Source: Streptococcus merionis DSM 19192 (GTDB taxonomy: Bacteria; Bacillota; Bacilli; Lactobacillales; Streptococcaceae). From it: a stretch of 64,000 nt of DNA. Of this stretch, positions 8,079 through 15,338 are shown piece after piece. Position 1 is the stretch's first letter. Each line of letters starts with the position of its first letter. The stretch spans positions 1-64,000 of the forward strand of contig NZ_KB904555.1 in NCBI RefSeq assembly GCF_000380085.1, read 5' to 3'. A program made the position numbers and the translations under genes. The notes below the pieces were generated by a model. It worked only from the letters and a program-made list of their open reading frames with translations. It did no database searches and was not told the DNA's origin.

Positions 8079-8855
8079 ATGATTGAAAACCTGAATCCGA
8101 ATATAGATCCCAGAATTAGATTTCAACAATTACCACCAGCTACTATAATTGAGGGCTATGTAGCTGGTGAACCTGATTGTAATTATGAAATTTATTTGTT
8201 GGAATTACTTAATTCATCACCTTTTTTTAGAGAGAAAGGAAAATCTGAGTTTTATAAACCGAAAGATGAGAGTCATGGACAATGTGACGCAATAGCTACT
8301 GAATACGAGATTGATTTTAAACTTCTTTCAGCGGGTAGCAGACTTCAAGCAAGCAGTTTATTTTCTCCCAGTATTTCAAAAATTGGAAGTGGCATTACTG
8401 CTATTGGAGGTAGTAATAAGCAGGATGGAGAAATAAAAGCAACTCAAATTCATGTTGCTTTTCGAACGAGAGATCTACATGATTTATTACAACTCAAGAA
8501 GGATTTTCAGAAGGTTAGAAAACAATGTATTGAAAAAGACATTGTAAAAGTATTAAGCATGCTAGAAAAGCAGAAAAATTTATTACTATTTTTTCCTTAT
8601 ATTTTTAGTACTGAAGATGAAATTAGTATACAGAATTTAGATGATATAATTATAAGTGCACTAAATCATGACTTTTCCTCTCTTTTTTCGTATAGAAACT
8701 TTGAGATGAAGGAGTTTGACACTTACTTTTTAACTATAGTTTGTAAAAAATTCTATATTTTTAAGCTAGTGGATTGTAAATTATCTCTAATAGAGAAAAT
8801 TGATTGCTCAGAAATACCAACATTTATTAAATTGAAGAATTACCATATTCTCTAA
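8079..8855 (+). CDS. First gene of the CBASS operon, possible PD-(D/E)XK nuclease-like protein
   Basis: A 258-residue soluble protein of unrecognised family. The N-terminal half has an acidic helix (YEIYLLELL) followed by GQCDAIATEYEIDFKLL, where D70, D79 and K81 fit the D-x(n)-(D/E)-x-K core of PD-(D/E)XK nucleases. A glycine-rich stretch (SKIGSGITAIGGSNK) follows, and then a helical and beta C-terminal half. The gene is only 21 bases upstream of the CD-NTase gene and shares its promoter and codon bias, so it is part of the operon. Known Cap15-type CBASS loci are usually described as cyclase plus effector, which makes this third gene notable. The nuclease idea rests on one motif and could be wrong. 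Confidence 0.5.
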   Translation: MIENLNPNIDPRIRFQQLPPATIIEGYVAGEPDCNYEIYLLELLNSSPFFREKGKSEFYKPKDESHGQCDAIATEYEIDFKLLSAGSRLQASSLFSPSISKIGSGITAIGGSNKQDGEIKATQIHVAFRTRDLHDLLQLKKDFQKVRKQCIEKDIVKVLSMLEKQKNLLLFFPYIFSTEDEISIQNLDDIIISALNHDFSSLFSYRNFEMKEFDTYFLTIVCKKFYIFKLVDCKLSLIEKIDCSEIPTFIKLKNYHIL

Positions 8856-8876
8856 AATGGAAAGGAACGATATCAA

Positions 8877-9761
8877 ATGAAATATGATGAAAGTACGTTA
8901 CTATCATGGACATCACCGCTATCGTCTACAGAGGAAGCAAGGGTTGAGAATACTGTACGTATGATAAAGGATGCAATAAATAAGAATGAACTTCTGGCTA
9001 ATTATACTATCGAAGTTTTTGCACAAGGCTCCTATGCAAATAATACGAATGTTAAACGAAATAGCGACATAGATATTTGTGTAATGTTAAAATCTGTATT
9101 TTATCCTAAGTATGTTGAAGGAAAGGAACAGAGTGATTATGGGCATTTATCCAGTCAGTTTACATTCTATGATTTTAAAGCTGAAGTAATTAAATCATTG
9201 GAATTAAAATTTGGTTATAATTCAATTACTATTGGAAATAAATGTATCAATATCAGTGCTAACTCTTATCATGTTAATGCAGATGTAGTACCTTGCTTGC
9301 AGTATAGGAACTATGAGTATTTGAATAGCTATAGTGATAGCAAGTATATTGAGGGAATAAAATTTTTCACAAGTTATGAGAATAAAGAAGTAGTTAACTA
9401 TCCTAAAGTTCATAATGAGAATGGCATTTCTAAAAATAATAACACTAATTACAAATATAAAAAAATGGTAAGAATTATCAAGCGTATTAGGAATAATATG
9501 TTTGATGAGGGAATAAAAAATGAAACCATTTCTTCTTATTTACTTGAGTGTCTAGTGTGGAATGTTCCGGATTATATTTTTAATAGTTGTAAATCTTACA
9601 CTCAACTTTTAGAAGCTGTTTTAATTTTTATTGTAAATAATATTGATTCAAATTGGTGTGAAGTAAGTAATATGTTCTACCTTTTTCATAATCAGCAAAA
9701 ATGGAATTTAAATGATACTAGGGCATATATTGAAATGATGAGTAGGTATATAAAATCATAA
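8877..9761 (+). CDS. CD-NTase (CBASS cyclic oligonucleotide synthase)
   Basis: A 294-residue nucleotidyltransferase of the cGAS/DncV-like superfamily. The signature is complete: G51-S52 in AQGSYANNTNV, D64 and D66 in RNSDIDICVML, and the third carboxylate D136 in HVNADVVPC. The helical C-terminal domain (KKMVRIIKRIRNNM and following) matches the cyclase architecture. Enzymes of this family make cyclic di- or trinucleotides on phage infection and activate a partner effector. The partner is the next gene, 10 bases downstream. Product nucleotides cannot be told from sequence by eye. There are no Cap2/Cap3 or HORMA/TRIP13 genes, which suggests a short, type I-like system. The reading frame is intact. 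Confidence 0.85.
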   Translation: MKYDESTLLSWTSPLSSTEEARVENTVRMIKDAINKNELLANYTIEVFAQGSYANNTNVKRNSDIDICVMLKSVFYPKYVEGKEQSDYGHLSSQFTFYDFKAEVIKSLELKFGYNSITIGNKCINISANSYHVNADVVPCLQYRNYEYLNSYSDSKYIEGIKFFTSYENKEVVNYPKVHNENGISKNNNTNYKYKKMVRIIKRIRNNMFDEGIKNETISSYLLECLVWNVPDYIFNSCKSYTQLLEAVLIFIVNNIDSNWCEVSNMFYLFHNQQKWNLNDTRAYIEMMSRYIKS

Positions 9762-9771
9762 AGAGGGATTT

Positions 9772-10350
9772 ATGTCTGAACAGCAGAAACAATTTATTAC
9801 AATAACTTTATGGACTTTCGCAGTACTTTTTGTGTTACGATTATTCATAAATTGGAGTGAACTAACAAACTTAATCAAAATAAATGGGATATCATCATTA
9901 GTATATTCAGTAATTGGCTACATCGGTGAAGTAATTGGTGTTACAAGTTTGATTATGTTATTTTTTGAAAAAAGGGCTTGGAGATGGAAATTTTTTACAA
10001 AGATTCATAGTGTACCTGTGCTTTATCCGAAATATATTGGGAAGTTCACTTCAAGTTATGATAATACTTCTAGAGAGTGCGAACTATTTCTGAAGCAATC
10101 GTTTTTGAATATTAAAATTAAATTTAAAACTAACGAAAGTACAAGCAACAGTATAACTGCATCCATTAATAAAATCAGTGGAAATAAAAATCTTATTTAT
10201 ACATATTTAAATGTACCAAAAGCTGAACTTCAGCAAAATAGTGTAATACATTATGGAACAGTAATTTTAGATATTGATAATCCAGAAAAATTGGAAGGAA
10301 ATTACTATACTAGCAGAGATTCTAAAGGATCTATGGTTTTTGAAATTTAA
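9772..10350 (+). CDS. Cap15-type CBASS effector (2TM plus beta-barrel, S_2TMBeta)
   Basis: A 192-residue protein with two N-terminal membrane segments (about residues 8-26 and 41-65), a basic stop (KRAWRWKFF) and a beta-rich C-terminal domain. The latter starts near YPKYIGKF and ends with LEGNYYTSRDSKGSMVFEI, the G-Y-x-T-x-R-x-x-K-G pattern of SMODS-associated 2TM beta-strand-rich effectors. Cap15 proteins bind the cyclic nucleotide in the barrel, oligomerise in the membrane and stop growth of infected cells. Position directly after the CD-NTase supports this role. Last gene of the operon; the same gene relic seen after the HEPN/PIN pair follows 70 bases later. Confidence 0.78.
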   Translation: MSEQQKQFITITLWTFAVLFVLRLFINWSELTNLIKINGISSLVYSVIGYIGEVIGVTSLIMLFFEKRAWRWKFFTKIHSVPVLYPKYIGKFTSSYDNTSRECELFLKQSFLNIKIKFKTNESTSNSITASINKISGNKNLIYTYLNVPKAELQQNSVIHYGTVILDIDNPEKLEGNYYTSRDSKGSMVFEI

Positions 10351-10419
10351 TAGTTTTGTCCCATAGTATAACTTGCAATAAACGGGTATTCTTTTCGTTC
10401 CGTAGTATAGATGGTAACT

Positions 10420-10602
10420 ATCAGCACACGTGGAGTGCGTAGTGTTGCTACAACGAAGTAAAGGCTAAAAATACTTTATTTTAAGCACTTTTTTAAGCAT
10501 TTTGCCCTTATTGAAAAAGGTGATTTTAATATAAAAAAGGTTCAAAAATCTTACATTGCTGTAATTATCTGTTTAGATGTCGTTTGCGTAGACGAAAAAT
10601 AG
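10420..10602 (+). pseudogene. 60-codon C-terminal relic of an unidentified gene, copy 2
   Basis: Same relic as at 4951-5133 and of the same length: ISTRGVRSVATT, then a TAA nonsense codon, RLKILYFKHFFKHF, IKKVQKSYIAV and CVDEK before TAG. Both copies follow the last cargo gene by about 70-80 bases. The nonsense codon and the missing 5' part show it is dead. Confidence 0.5.
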
Positions 10603-10629
10603 ATATGTTCTATAATATATAAGTTAGAT

Positions 10630-10660
10630 GAGAACATTTTAATAGGTGTTCTCGTTTTTT
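10630..10660 (+). terminator. Terminator at the right end of the island
   Basis: GAGAACA at 10630-10636 pairs with TGTTCTC at 10647-10653 and is followed by G and six T. The first relic copy has the same GAGAACATT arm (about 5160) without the closing arm, so the terminator is intact only here. Confidence 0.65.
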
Positions 10661-10930
10661 ATGGCTTCAAGCCAGTTTTCTCGAAGAGAAAAACAAGAAA
10701 GAGAGTGGGACAGACTACCATGATGGCTTCATCCACACCCCCAAAACATGTAATCTTTGAAGATTACGTATAATAACGATTTCCTCCAAACAAAAGTAAG
10801 AGTGTTTATCTATCTGATTAAAATCGTAATTTTATATGCATGCCTCACGGCGATATTTTGGGGTGCTCACAGATAGAGTGGATTAGTTTGTCCCTCGATG
10901 AAGCCCTCATCAATAAAGAATCAACCACAA
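10661..10930. repeat. Gap with an interspersed repeat, family D copy 1
   Basis: No gene is seen. From about 10690 to 10776 the sequence (GAGTGGGACAGAC, a CATGATGGCTTC block, CCCCAAAACATGTAATC and GATTACGTATAA) matches the reverse complement of 22481-22558. It is an intergenic repeat placed just outside the accessory island. Its edges may mark where core chromosome resumes. Confidence 0.5.
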
Positions 10931-10964
10931 AGCCCTCAATAGGATTATACACCTAATGAGGGCT
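10931..10964 (-). terminator. Probable terminator of the GH25 gene
   Basis: AGCCCTCA at 10931-10938 pairs with TGAGGGCT at 10957-10964 around an 18-base loop. It lies about 80 bases past the stop of the minus-strand lysozyme gene. There is no long T run on the minus strand, so efficiency is uncertain. Confidence 0.4.
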
Positions 10965-11042
10965 CATCTGCTTGTTTTCATGCTTTGTAGGTGAGAGCGA
11001 GCTATCATGGGGATCTGCCCACACCCATGCGCTTTCTCTGCC

Positions 11043-11906
11043 TTATTCTGCGGAAGTGAATAATTTTTTGTAGGTTTCGATTTTGTCTTTGTTTGGAGAC
11101 AATTGGTTGAGGTCAACGACTTCATTAATGCCTGCAGACCAACCTTGTGAGGTGTACTGGTGGAGGTCATAGTCAATATCAGTAGATGGCAAAGCTTCAA
11201 AATAGCCTGAGTCCGATCCATAATTTGGGATCCAAACGGCATTAAACTTATCAACTGAGATAGAATGATCGTCCATGAAGTAGGTTCCGATATAAATTCC
11301 GATGTTTTTAGCTCCGAGCTTTTCTAACTCAGATCGAAAAGCCTCAACGCCAGCATCCATATTAGACATGGTTTTTTCTTCCACATCTAACCAGTAAAAA
11401 GTCGGCTTGTAGGGACTGGAAGCCTTGTAGAAAGATCTCGCTTCTTTACGCATCTCTTCTTCATTCTTGCCAGTGAGGTAAGCATAAACCGCTACAGGAA
11501 CTTCTCGTTTCTGAAACTCAGAGATATGACGTTTGTAAGCTTTATCAAGTCCATTAATATCAGAAGCATTGTTGTCTTTTGTTGTATTCATGCCACTTTG
11601 GACACGGACAATGGCTCCTGAAACGTAATTAGCCATGGTATCGTAATCAATATGAGTCGGCAATTGCCAACCAGAGAGATCGATAATGGGTCTGGAGACG
11701 AGTTCTTCAGTAATTTTTGTAGTGTTAGCAGCTTTTTTTGCAAGAGCTTCCTCAACAGCATTTTTCTCAGTAGCGATTCGTATCGCTTCTTGACGCTTAG
11801 CTTCTTGCTGATCTGCTCGTGTCTTTGTGAATAGAATGGTCACAATGAAAAGAGCAAAGAAAGCAACCACGAATAGGGGTTTAATCTGTTTTTTCATCCA
11901 TATCAT
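11043..11906 (-). CDS. GH25-family muramidase (lysozyme), membrane-anchored or secreted
   Basis: The 287-residue protein has an N-terminal hydrophobic segment (about residues 8-26) that serves as signal anchor or signal peptide, then a charged helical linker (30-65) and a GH25 domain from SRPIIDLSGWQ (D76) onward. The catalytic D-x-E is visible in FYWLDVEE (D174, E176), and YIGTYF and HQYTSQGWSAG mark the later barrel strands. GH25 enzymes cleave the MurNAc-GlcNAc bond of peptidoglycan outside the membrane. There is no cell-wall-binding repeat, so it is more likely an autolysin-like house enzyme than a phage endolysin. A start at the internal ATG encoding MKKQIKPLF (11897) is possible; neither start has a clear ribosome binding site. 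Confidence 0.85.
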   Translation of the reverse strand: MIWMKKQIKPLFVVAFFALFIVTILFTKTRADQQEAKRQEAIRIATEKNAVEEALAKKAANTTKITEELVSRPIIDLSGWQLPTHIDYDTMANYVSGAIVRVQSGMNTTKDNNASDINGLDKAYKRHISEFQKREVPVAVYAYLTGKNEEEMRKEARSFYKASSPYKPTFYWLDVEEKTMSNMDAGVEAFRSELEKLGAKNIGIYIGTYFMDDHSISVDKFNAVWIPNYGSDSGYFEALPSTDIDYDLHQYTSQGWSAGINEVVDLNQLSPNKDKIETYKKLFTSAE

Positions 11907-11970
11907 TTTATACTATATTCACAAAAAAATCAAAAGAAGTGTATGAAATAGGTCAGGGTAATCAAAAATC

Positions 11971-11999
11971 TTGACATCTTTTGAAAAATTTTCTAGTAT
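11971..11999 (+). promoter_or_regulatory. Promoter of the ECF S-component/lipoprotein operon
   Basis: TTGACA at 11971-11976, a 17-base spacer and TAGTAT at 11994-11999 form a near-consensus sigma-A promoter 26 bases before the start codon at 12026. No riboswitch fits in the short leader. Confidence 0.75.
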
Positions 12000-12025
12000 T
12001 TAATGGAGAAAGGACGTAAAAAGCT

Positions 12026-12532
12026 ATGACCGTAAGGCAGATGACACGAATTGCTATTTTATCCAGTCTTTGTGTCGCACTCAGGCTTCTCTTCGGGGCT
12101 TTTCCCAATATCAAACCGATAACGGCTATCTTTTTATTACTGATTGGCTACTTACCGTTTTGGCAGGTGGTTACGATTGCTAGCTTGACCATGCTGGTGA
12201 CAGGGCTTTACCTTGGATTTGGCATCTGGGTTATCTGGCAAATTGTGGCCTATACTGTGGTTTTGGCTATTTGGAAAGCTTTAACGGCTATTTTATTTGG
12301 CAAAAAAGAAGCTACCTTAGTTCTGCAAACGATACTCTCTGGAGTAATGCCTTTTATTTATAGTTTGGTCATGGCTCTGTTTTCCAGTGTGACCTATGGC
12401 ACTAGCCTTTGGCCGTATGTGATTAACGGCTTATCCTTTGATGTCTTGCACGCTGTTTCGACGGTTTGCTTTTACCCCATTTTATTTTACATTTTAAGGA
12501 GGTTTTTCGTTTATGAAAAAAATATTTTCTAG
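12026..12532 (+). CDS. ECF transporter substrate-binding S component
   Basis: A 168-residue integral membrane protein with five or six hydrophobic helices. It begins MTVRQMTRIAILSSLCVALR followed by FGAFPNIKPITAIFLLL, the alanine-rich first-helix pattern of ECF S components (ECF_trnsprt type). S components bind a vitamin or its precursor and share the EcfAA'T module encoded elsewhere. The gene overlaps the start of the next by 20 bases, a DUF4430 lipoprotein. DUF4430 is related to the C-terminal domain of transcobalamin and intrinsic factor, so a cobalamin-like ligand is a reasonable inference. The substrate cannot be read from the sequence. Confidence 0.75.
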   Translation: MTVRQMTRIAILSSLCVALRLLFGAFPNIKPITAIFLLLIGYLPFWQVVTIASLTMLVTGLYLGFGIWVIWQIVAYTVVLAIWKALTAILFGKKEATLVLQTILSGVMPFIYSLVMALFSSVTYGTSLWPYVINGLSFDVLHAVSTVCFYPILFYILRRFFVYEKNIF

Positions 12533-12917
12533 TCTCGCCCTTCTTTTGGCAACAATGACCCTTGTCGCGTGTGGAGCTAATACCTCAGCGCCAACTTCAA
12601 CATCATCGCATCCTCAAACAACTGTAGTGGATGATGACCAAACTGCTAAAGCAACTTTTTTAGTAACTGCCAATGGCAAGACAACTGAAAAAGAAGTAAC
12701 TTTTGAGGTTGGAGATTCCGTTATGGATGTTCTAGAGGACAACTTTGCGGCAGAAGAAGAAGACGGTATGGTGACAGTGATTGATGGTGTTAGTCAAGAT
12801 GCTAGCAAAAACACCTACTGGATGTATAAGGTCAACAATGAGATGGCCGAAGTAGGAGCTGAAAGCTATAAACTCAAAGCGGGTGACAAGGTAGAGTTTT
12901 ATTTGGAAACATTCTAA
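12513..12917 (+). CDS. DUF4430 lipoprotein
   Basis: A 134-residue lipoprotein. The signal MKKIFSSLALLLATMTLVAC ends in a lipobox with Cys20, followed by a Ser/Thr linker and a compact DUF4430 domain (about residues 45-134) with VGDSVMDVLEDNF, YWMYKVNNEMAEVGAESYKL and KAGDKVEFYLETF. The beta-grasp-like fold is shared with the small domain of mammalian B12-binding proteins. It overlaps and is co-transcribed with the S component, so it probably delivers or helps capture that ligand at the outer face of the membrane. An AAGGAGG site within the upstream gene supports the chosen start. Confidence 0.8.
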   Translation: MKKIFSSLALLLATMTLVACGANTSAPTSTSSHPQTTVVDDDQTAKATFLVTANGKTTEKEVTFEVGDSVMDVLEDNFAAEEEDGMVTVIDGVSQDASKNTYWMYKVNNEMAEVGAESYKLKAGDKVEFYLETF

Positions 12918-13224
12918 TACTCAATAAAAATCAAAAAGTAAACTAGGAAGGTAGCCGAAGGCTGTATTGGTGTATGGCAAGGCAACGCTGGCCAAGTTTG
13001 AATTTGATTTTTGAAGAGTGCGAGAACCTCTACTGACAGCTCAAAATAGTAAAACTGCATGAAGATTTCGTTGATATCAACGTTATCCTTCATGCAGTTT
13101 TTCATTTTCGTCTGACAAGCTGATGATATTCTTACAAGTTTTACTCTTGCATAGGTCATTAGGTAATTTAGCATCTATGAATCGGAATCGTTTTGAGCAG
13201 GATTTTTTGTCCAGCTCCACTCAT
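12918..13224. repeat. Gap with an intergenic repeat and a long perfect hairpin
   Basis: No credible gene. At 12918-13020 lies a streptococcal-type intergenic repeat (ATCAAAAAGTAAACTAGGAA and the TAGCCGAAGGCTG block). At 13051-13101 there is a strong inverted repeat: AAAACTGCATGAAG pairs with CTTCATGCAGTTTT, and the loop itself holds the palindrome CGTTGATATCAACG. The hairpin is followed by T and could terminate both the lipoprotein operon and queA. Confidence 0.5.
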
Positions 13225-14253
13225 TTATTTTACAAACATAGCATCACCGAAGCTGAAGAAGCGGTACTGCTCATCAACAGCATGTTTGTAAGCGTCAAGG
13301 ATAAATTCGCGACCAGCAAAGGCTGCGACTAGCATGACTAAAGTAGACTTTGGTAGGTGGAAGTTGGTTGAAAAGGCATCAACTATTTTAAAGTGATAAC
13401 CGGGTTTGATAAAGATATTGGTCCAGCCAGAGTCAGCGACAATCTCGCCATCAAACTTAGCCCCGATGGTCTCAAGGGTACGGATAGAGGTAGTTCCTAC
13501 AGCGACGATACGACCGCCTGCTGCTTTAACATCGCGAAGAACTTGAGCTGCTTCCTCGCTTAGGCTGTAAAATTCCGAGTGCATATCATGCTCATCGACA
13601 TTATCGACAGAGACTGGGCGGAAAGTTCCAAGGCCGACATGAAGGGTCAATTCTACCAGTTTAACCCCTTTGGCTGCGATTTTATTCAGTAAATCCTCGG
13701 TAAAATGCAGCCCAGCTGTCGGTGCAGCAGCAGAGCCGTTTTCTTTGGCATAGACCGTCTGGTAACGTTCGCGGTCATCCAATTTCTCGTGGATATATGG
13801 CGGAAGAGGCATCTCACCTAAGGATTCAAGGACTTCAAGAAAGATGCCATCGTAGTCAAATTGCACGATACGGCCACCATGTTCTAACTCCCGCGTAATT
13901 GTAGCTGTCAAACGACCATCACCGAAGGAAATGACTGTCCCCTTTTTGAGGCGCTTGGCTGGTTTAGCGAGAACTTCCCATTCATCCCCTTTGGTATTTT
14001 TCAGAAGAAGAAGTTCCACATGGCCACCTGTTTCAGGTTTTTGGCCATAGAGACGAGCAGGAAGAACACGAGTGTTATTCATGACGAGGGCATCGCCAGG
14101 ATTGAGTTGGTCAATAATCTGGTCAAAATGCTGATCAGACATGGTTCCAGTCTTACGGTCTAAGACCAAAAGGCGGGAGCTGTCTCGTTTTAAGAGCGGT
14201 GTTTGAGCAATTAGCTCCTCTGGGAGATTAAAATCAAAATCAGCAGTGTTCAT
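13225..14253 (-). CDS. queA: S-adenosylmethionine:tRNA ribosyltransferase-isomerase
   Basis: A 342-residue QueA of normal length. It begins [20 protein letters not shown] and contains [52 protein letters not shown] and the C-terminal [15 protein letters not shown] block ([20 protein letters not shown]). The cytosolic enzyme makes epoxyqueuosine from preQ1-tRNA and SAM. The tgt gene for the preceding step is also in this window, at 61088, but not linked. It is divergent from nagB, with about 140 bases between them. Confidence 0.95.
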   Translation of the reverse strand: MNTADFDFNLPEELIAQTPLLKRDSSRLLVLDRKTGTMSDQHFDQIIDQLNPGDALVMNNTRVLPARLYGQKPETGGHVELLLLKNTKGDEWEVLAKPAKRLKKGTVISFGDGRLTATITRELEHGGRIVQFDYDGIFLEVLESLGEMPLPPYIHEKLDDRERYQTVYAKENGSAAAPTAGLHFTEDLLNKIAAKGVKLVELTLHVGLGTFRPVSVDNVDEHDMHSEFYSLSEEAAQVLRDVKAAGGRIVAVGTTSIRTLETIGAKFDGEIVADSGWTNIFIKPGYHFKIVDAFSTNFHLPKSTLVMLVAAFAGREFILDAYKHAVDEQYRFFSFGDAMFVK

Positions 14254-14332
14254 GGTAAGTTCCTCATCCTATCCAGTTTTGTGAGCCAAGCTCACAGCGG
14301 TTTCTATTATACCATTTTCTTGATGATTGTAC

Positions 14333-14361
14333 TTGACAAAAATTGGTCTATACCATATAAT
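14333..14361 (+). promoter_or_regulatory. nagB promoter with a NagR-type (dre) operator
   Basis: TTGACA (14333-14338) and TATAAT (14356-14361) are separated by 17 bases. The spacer contains TGGTCTATACCA (14344-14355), an almost perfect match to the GntR/NagR (YvoA/DasR) operator core. A repressor bound there would block RNA polymerase until GlcN6P or GlcNAc6P accumulates. The element is seen; the regulator gene is not in the window. Confidence 0.8.
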
Positions 14362-14394
14362 GGAATTATGAAATAGCTAAGAAGGAGGCTGCTT

Positions 14395-15105
14395 ATGAAA
14401 ATAATTGAAGTACGTGATCAGATGGAAGGCGGAAAAATTGCTTTTGCTCTTTTAAAAGACAAATTGGCTGAGGGCGCTGAGGTTTTGGGGCTTGCGACAG
14501 GTTCTAGCCCGATTGCCTTTTACCAAGAAATAATCAACAGTGATCTTGATTTGAGCGCCTTAATATCCGTTAATTTGGATGAATATGTTGGACTTGATCC
14601 TGAAAATGACCAGAGCTACCATTATTTTATGCAGAAGCATTTGTTTGACGCCAAGCCATTTAAAATGTCTTATCTACCAGATGGACAAGCTAGTGATTTG
14701 GAAGCATCAGCCAAAGCCTATGATCAGATTTTAGAGGAACATCCGATTGATTTGCAGATTTTAGGCATCGGGCGTAATGGACACATCGGTTTTAACGAAC
14801 CAGGTTCTAGCTTTGAGGCTAAGACCCAGATCGTTGACCTTCAGCCGTCTACCATTGAAGCGAATGCGCGTTTCTTTGACAACATTGATGAGGTTCCTAA
14901 AAAAGCTATCTCCATGGGGATTGCTTCCATTATGACAGCCAAATCGATTGTTCTCTTTGCTTACGGGAAATCAAAAGCAGAAGCCATTGCTGGGCTTATT
15001 AGCGGTCCCATTACAGAAGATTTACCGGCTTCAGTCTTACAGAAGCATCCAGATGTGACCATCATTGCTGATGAAGCTGCTCTGAGTCTTTATAAGGCGC
15101 TATGA
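14395..15105 (+). CDS. nagB: Glucosamine-6-phosphate deaminase
   Basis: A 236-residue NagB of the short Gram-positive type. Motifs include [26 protein letters not shown] (general base Asp), [31 protein letters not shown] with the active-site His, and SKAEAIAGL. It converts glucosamine 6-phosphate to fructose 6-phosphate and ammonia in amino-sugar catabolism. It is a single-gene unit behind a NagR-type operator and ends before a bidirectional hairpin shared with murE. The start follows GAAGGAGG. Confidence 0.95.
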   Translation: MKIIEVRDQMEGGKIAFALLKDKLAEGAEVLGLATGSSPIAFYQEIINSDLDLSALISVNLDEYVGLDPENDQSYHYFMQKHLFDAKPFKMSYLPDGQASDLEASAKAYDQILEEHPIDLQILGIGRNGHIGFNEPGSSFEAKTQIVDLQPSTIEANARFFDNIDEVPKKAISMGIASIMTAKSIVLFAYGKSKAEAIAGLISGPITEDLPASVLQKHPDVTIIADEAALSLYKAL

Positions 15106-15240
15106 TTTATTAGACCTGTTTGGAAATGCATTGACAAATCATTCTAAATTTGAAATAGTTTTCGGTCTTCGAACAAGACTATTTTGCTAAGAAACAATAG
15201 CAACAACTTTGATTTTTGAAAAAATAAGCATCTCAAAAAA

Positions 15241-15290
15241 CGACGGATACGTATCTTTTACACTTAAAAGAATTGTATTCGTCGTCTTTT
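15241..15290. terminator. Bidirectional terminator between nagB and murE
   Basis: CGACGGATAC at 15241-15250 pairs with GTATTCGTCG at 15275-15284. Runs of A on the left (15235-15240) and T on the right (15286-15292) allow it to work on both strands for the converging genes. Confidence 0.75.
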
Positions 15291-15338
15291 TGTTTCTTTT
15301 TACTTTTTCGGTAATCTGATAATGAGGATGATTGTTTT

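Noticed and set aside
12914..13174. Open frame on the minus strand between the DUF4430 gene and queA
   Set aside because: It consists of repeat and hairpin sequence, and its protein has no family features.
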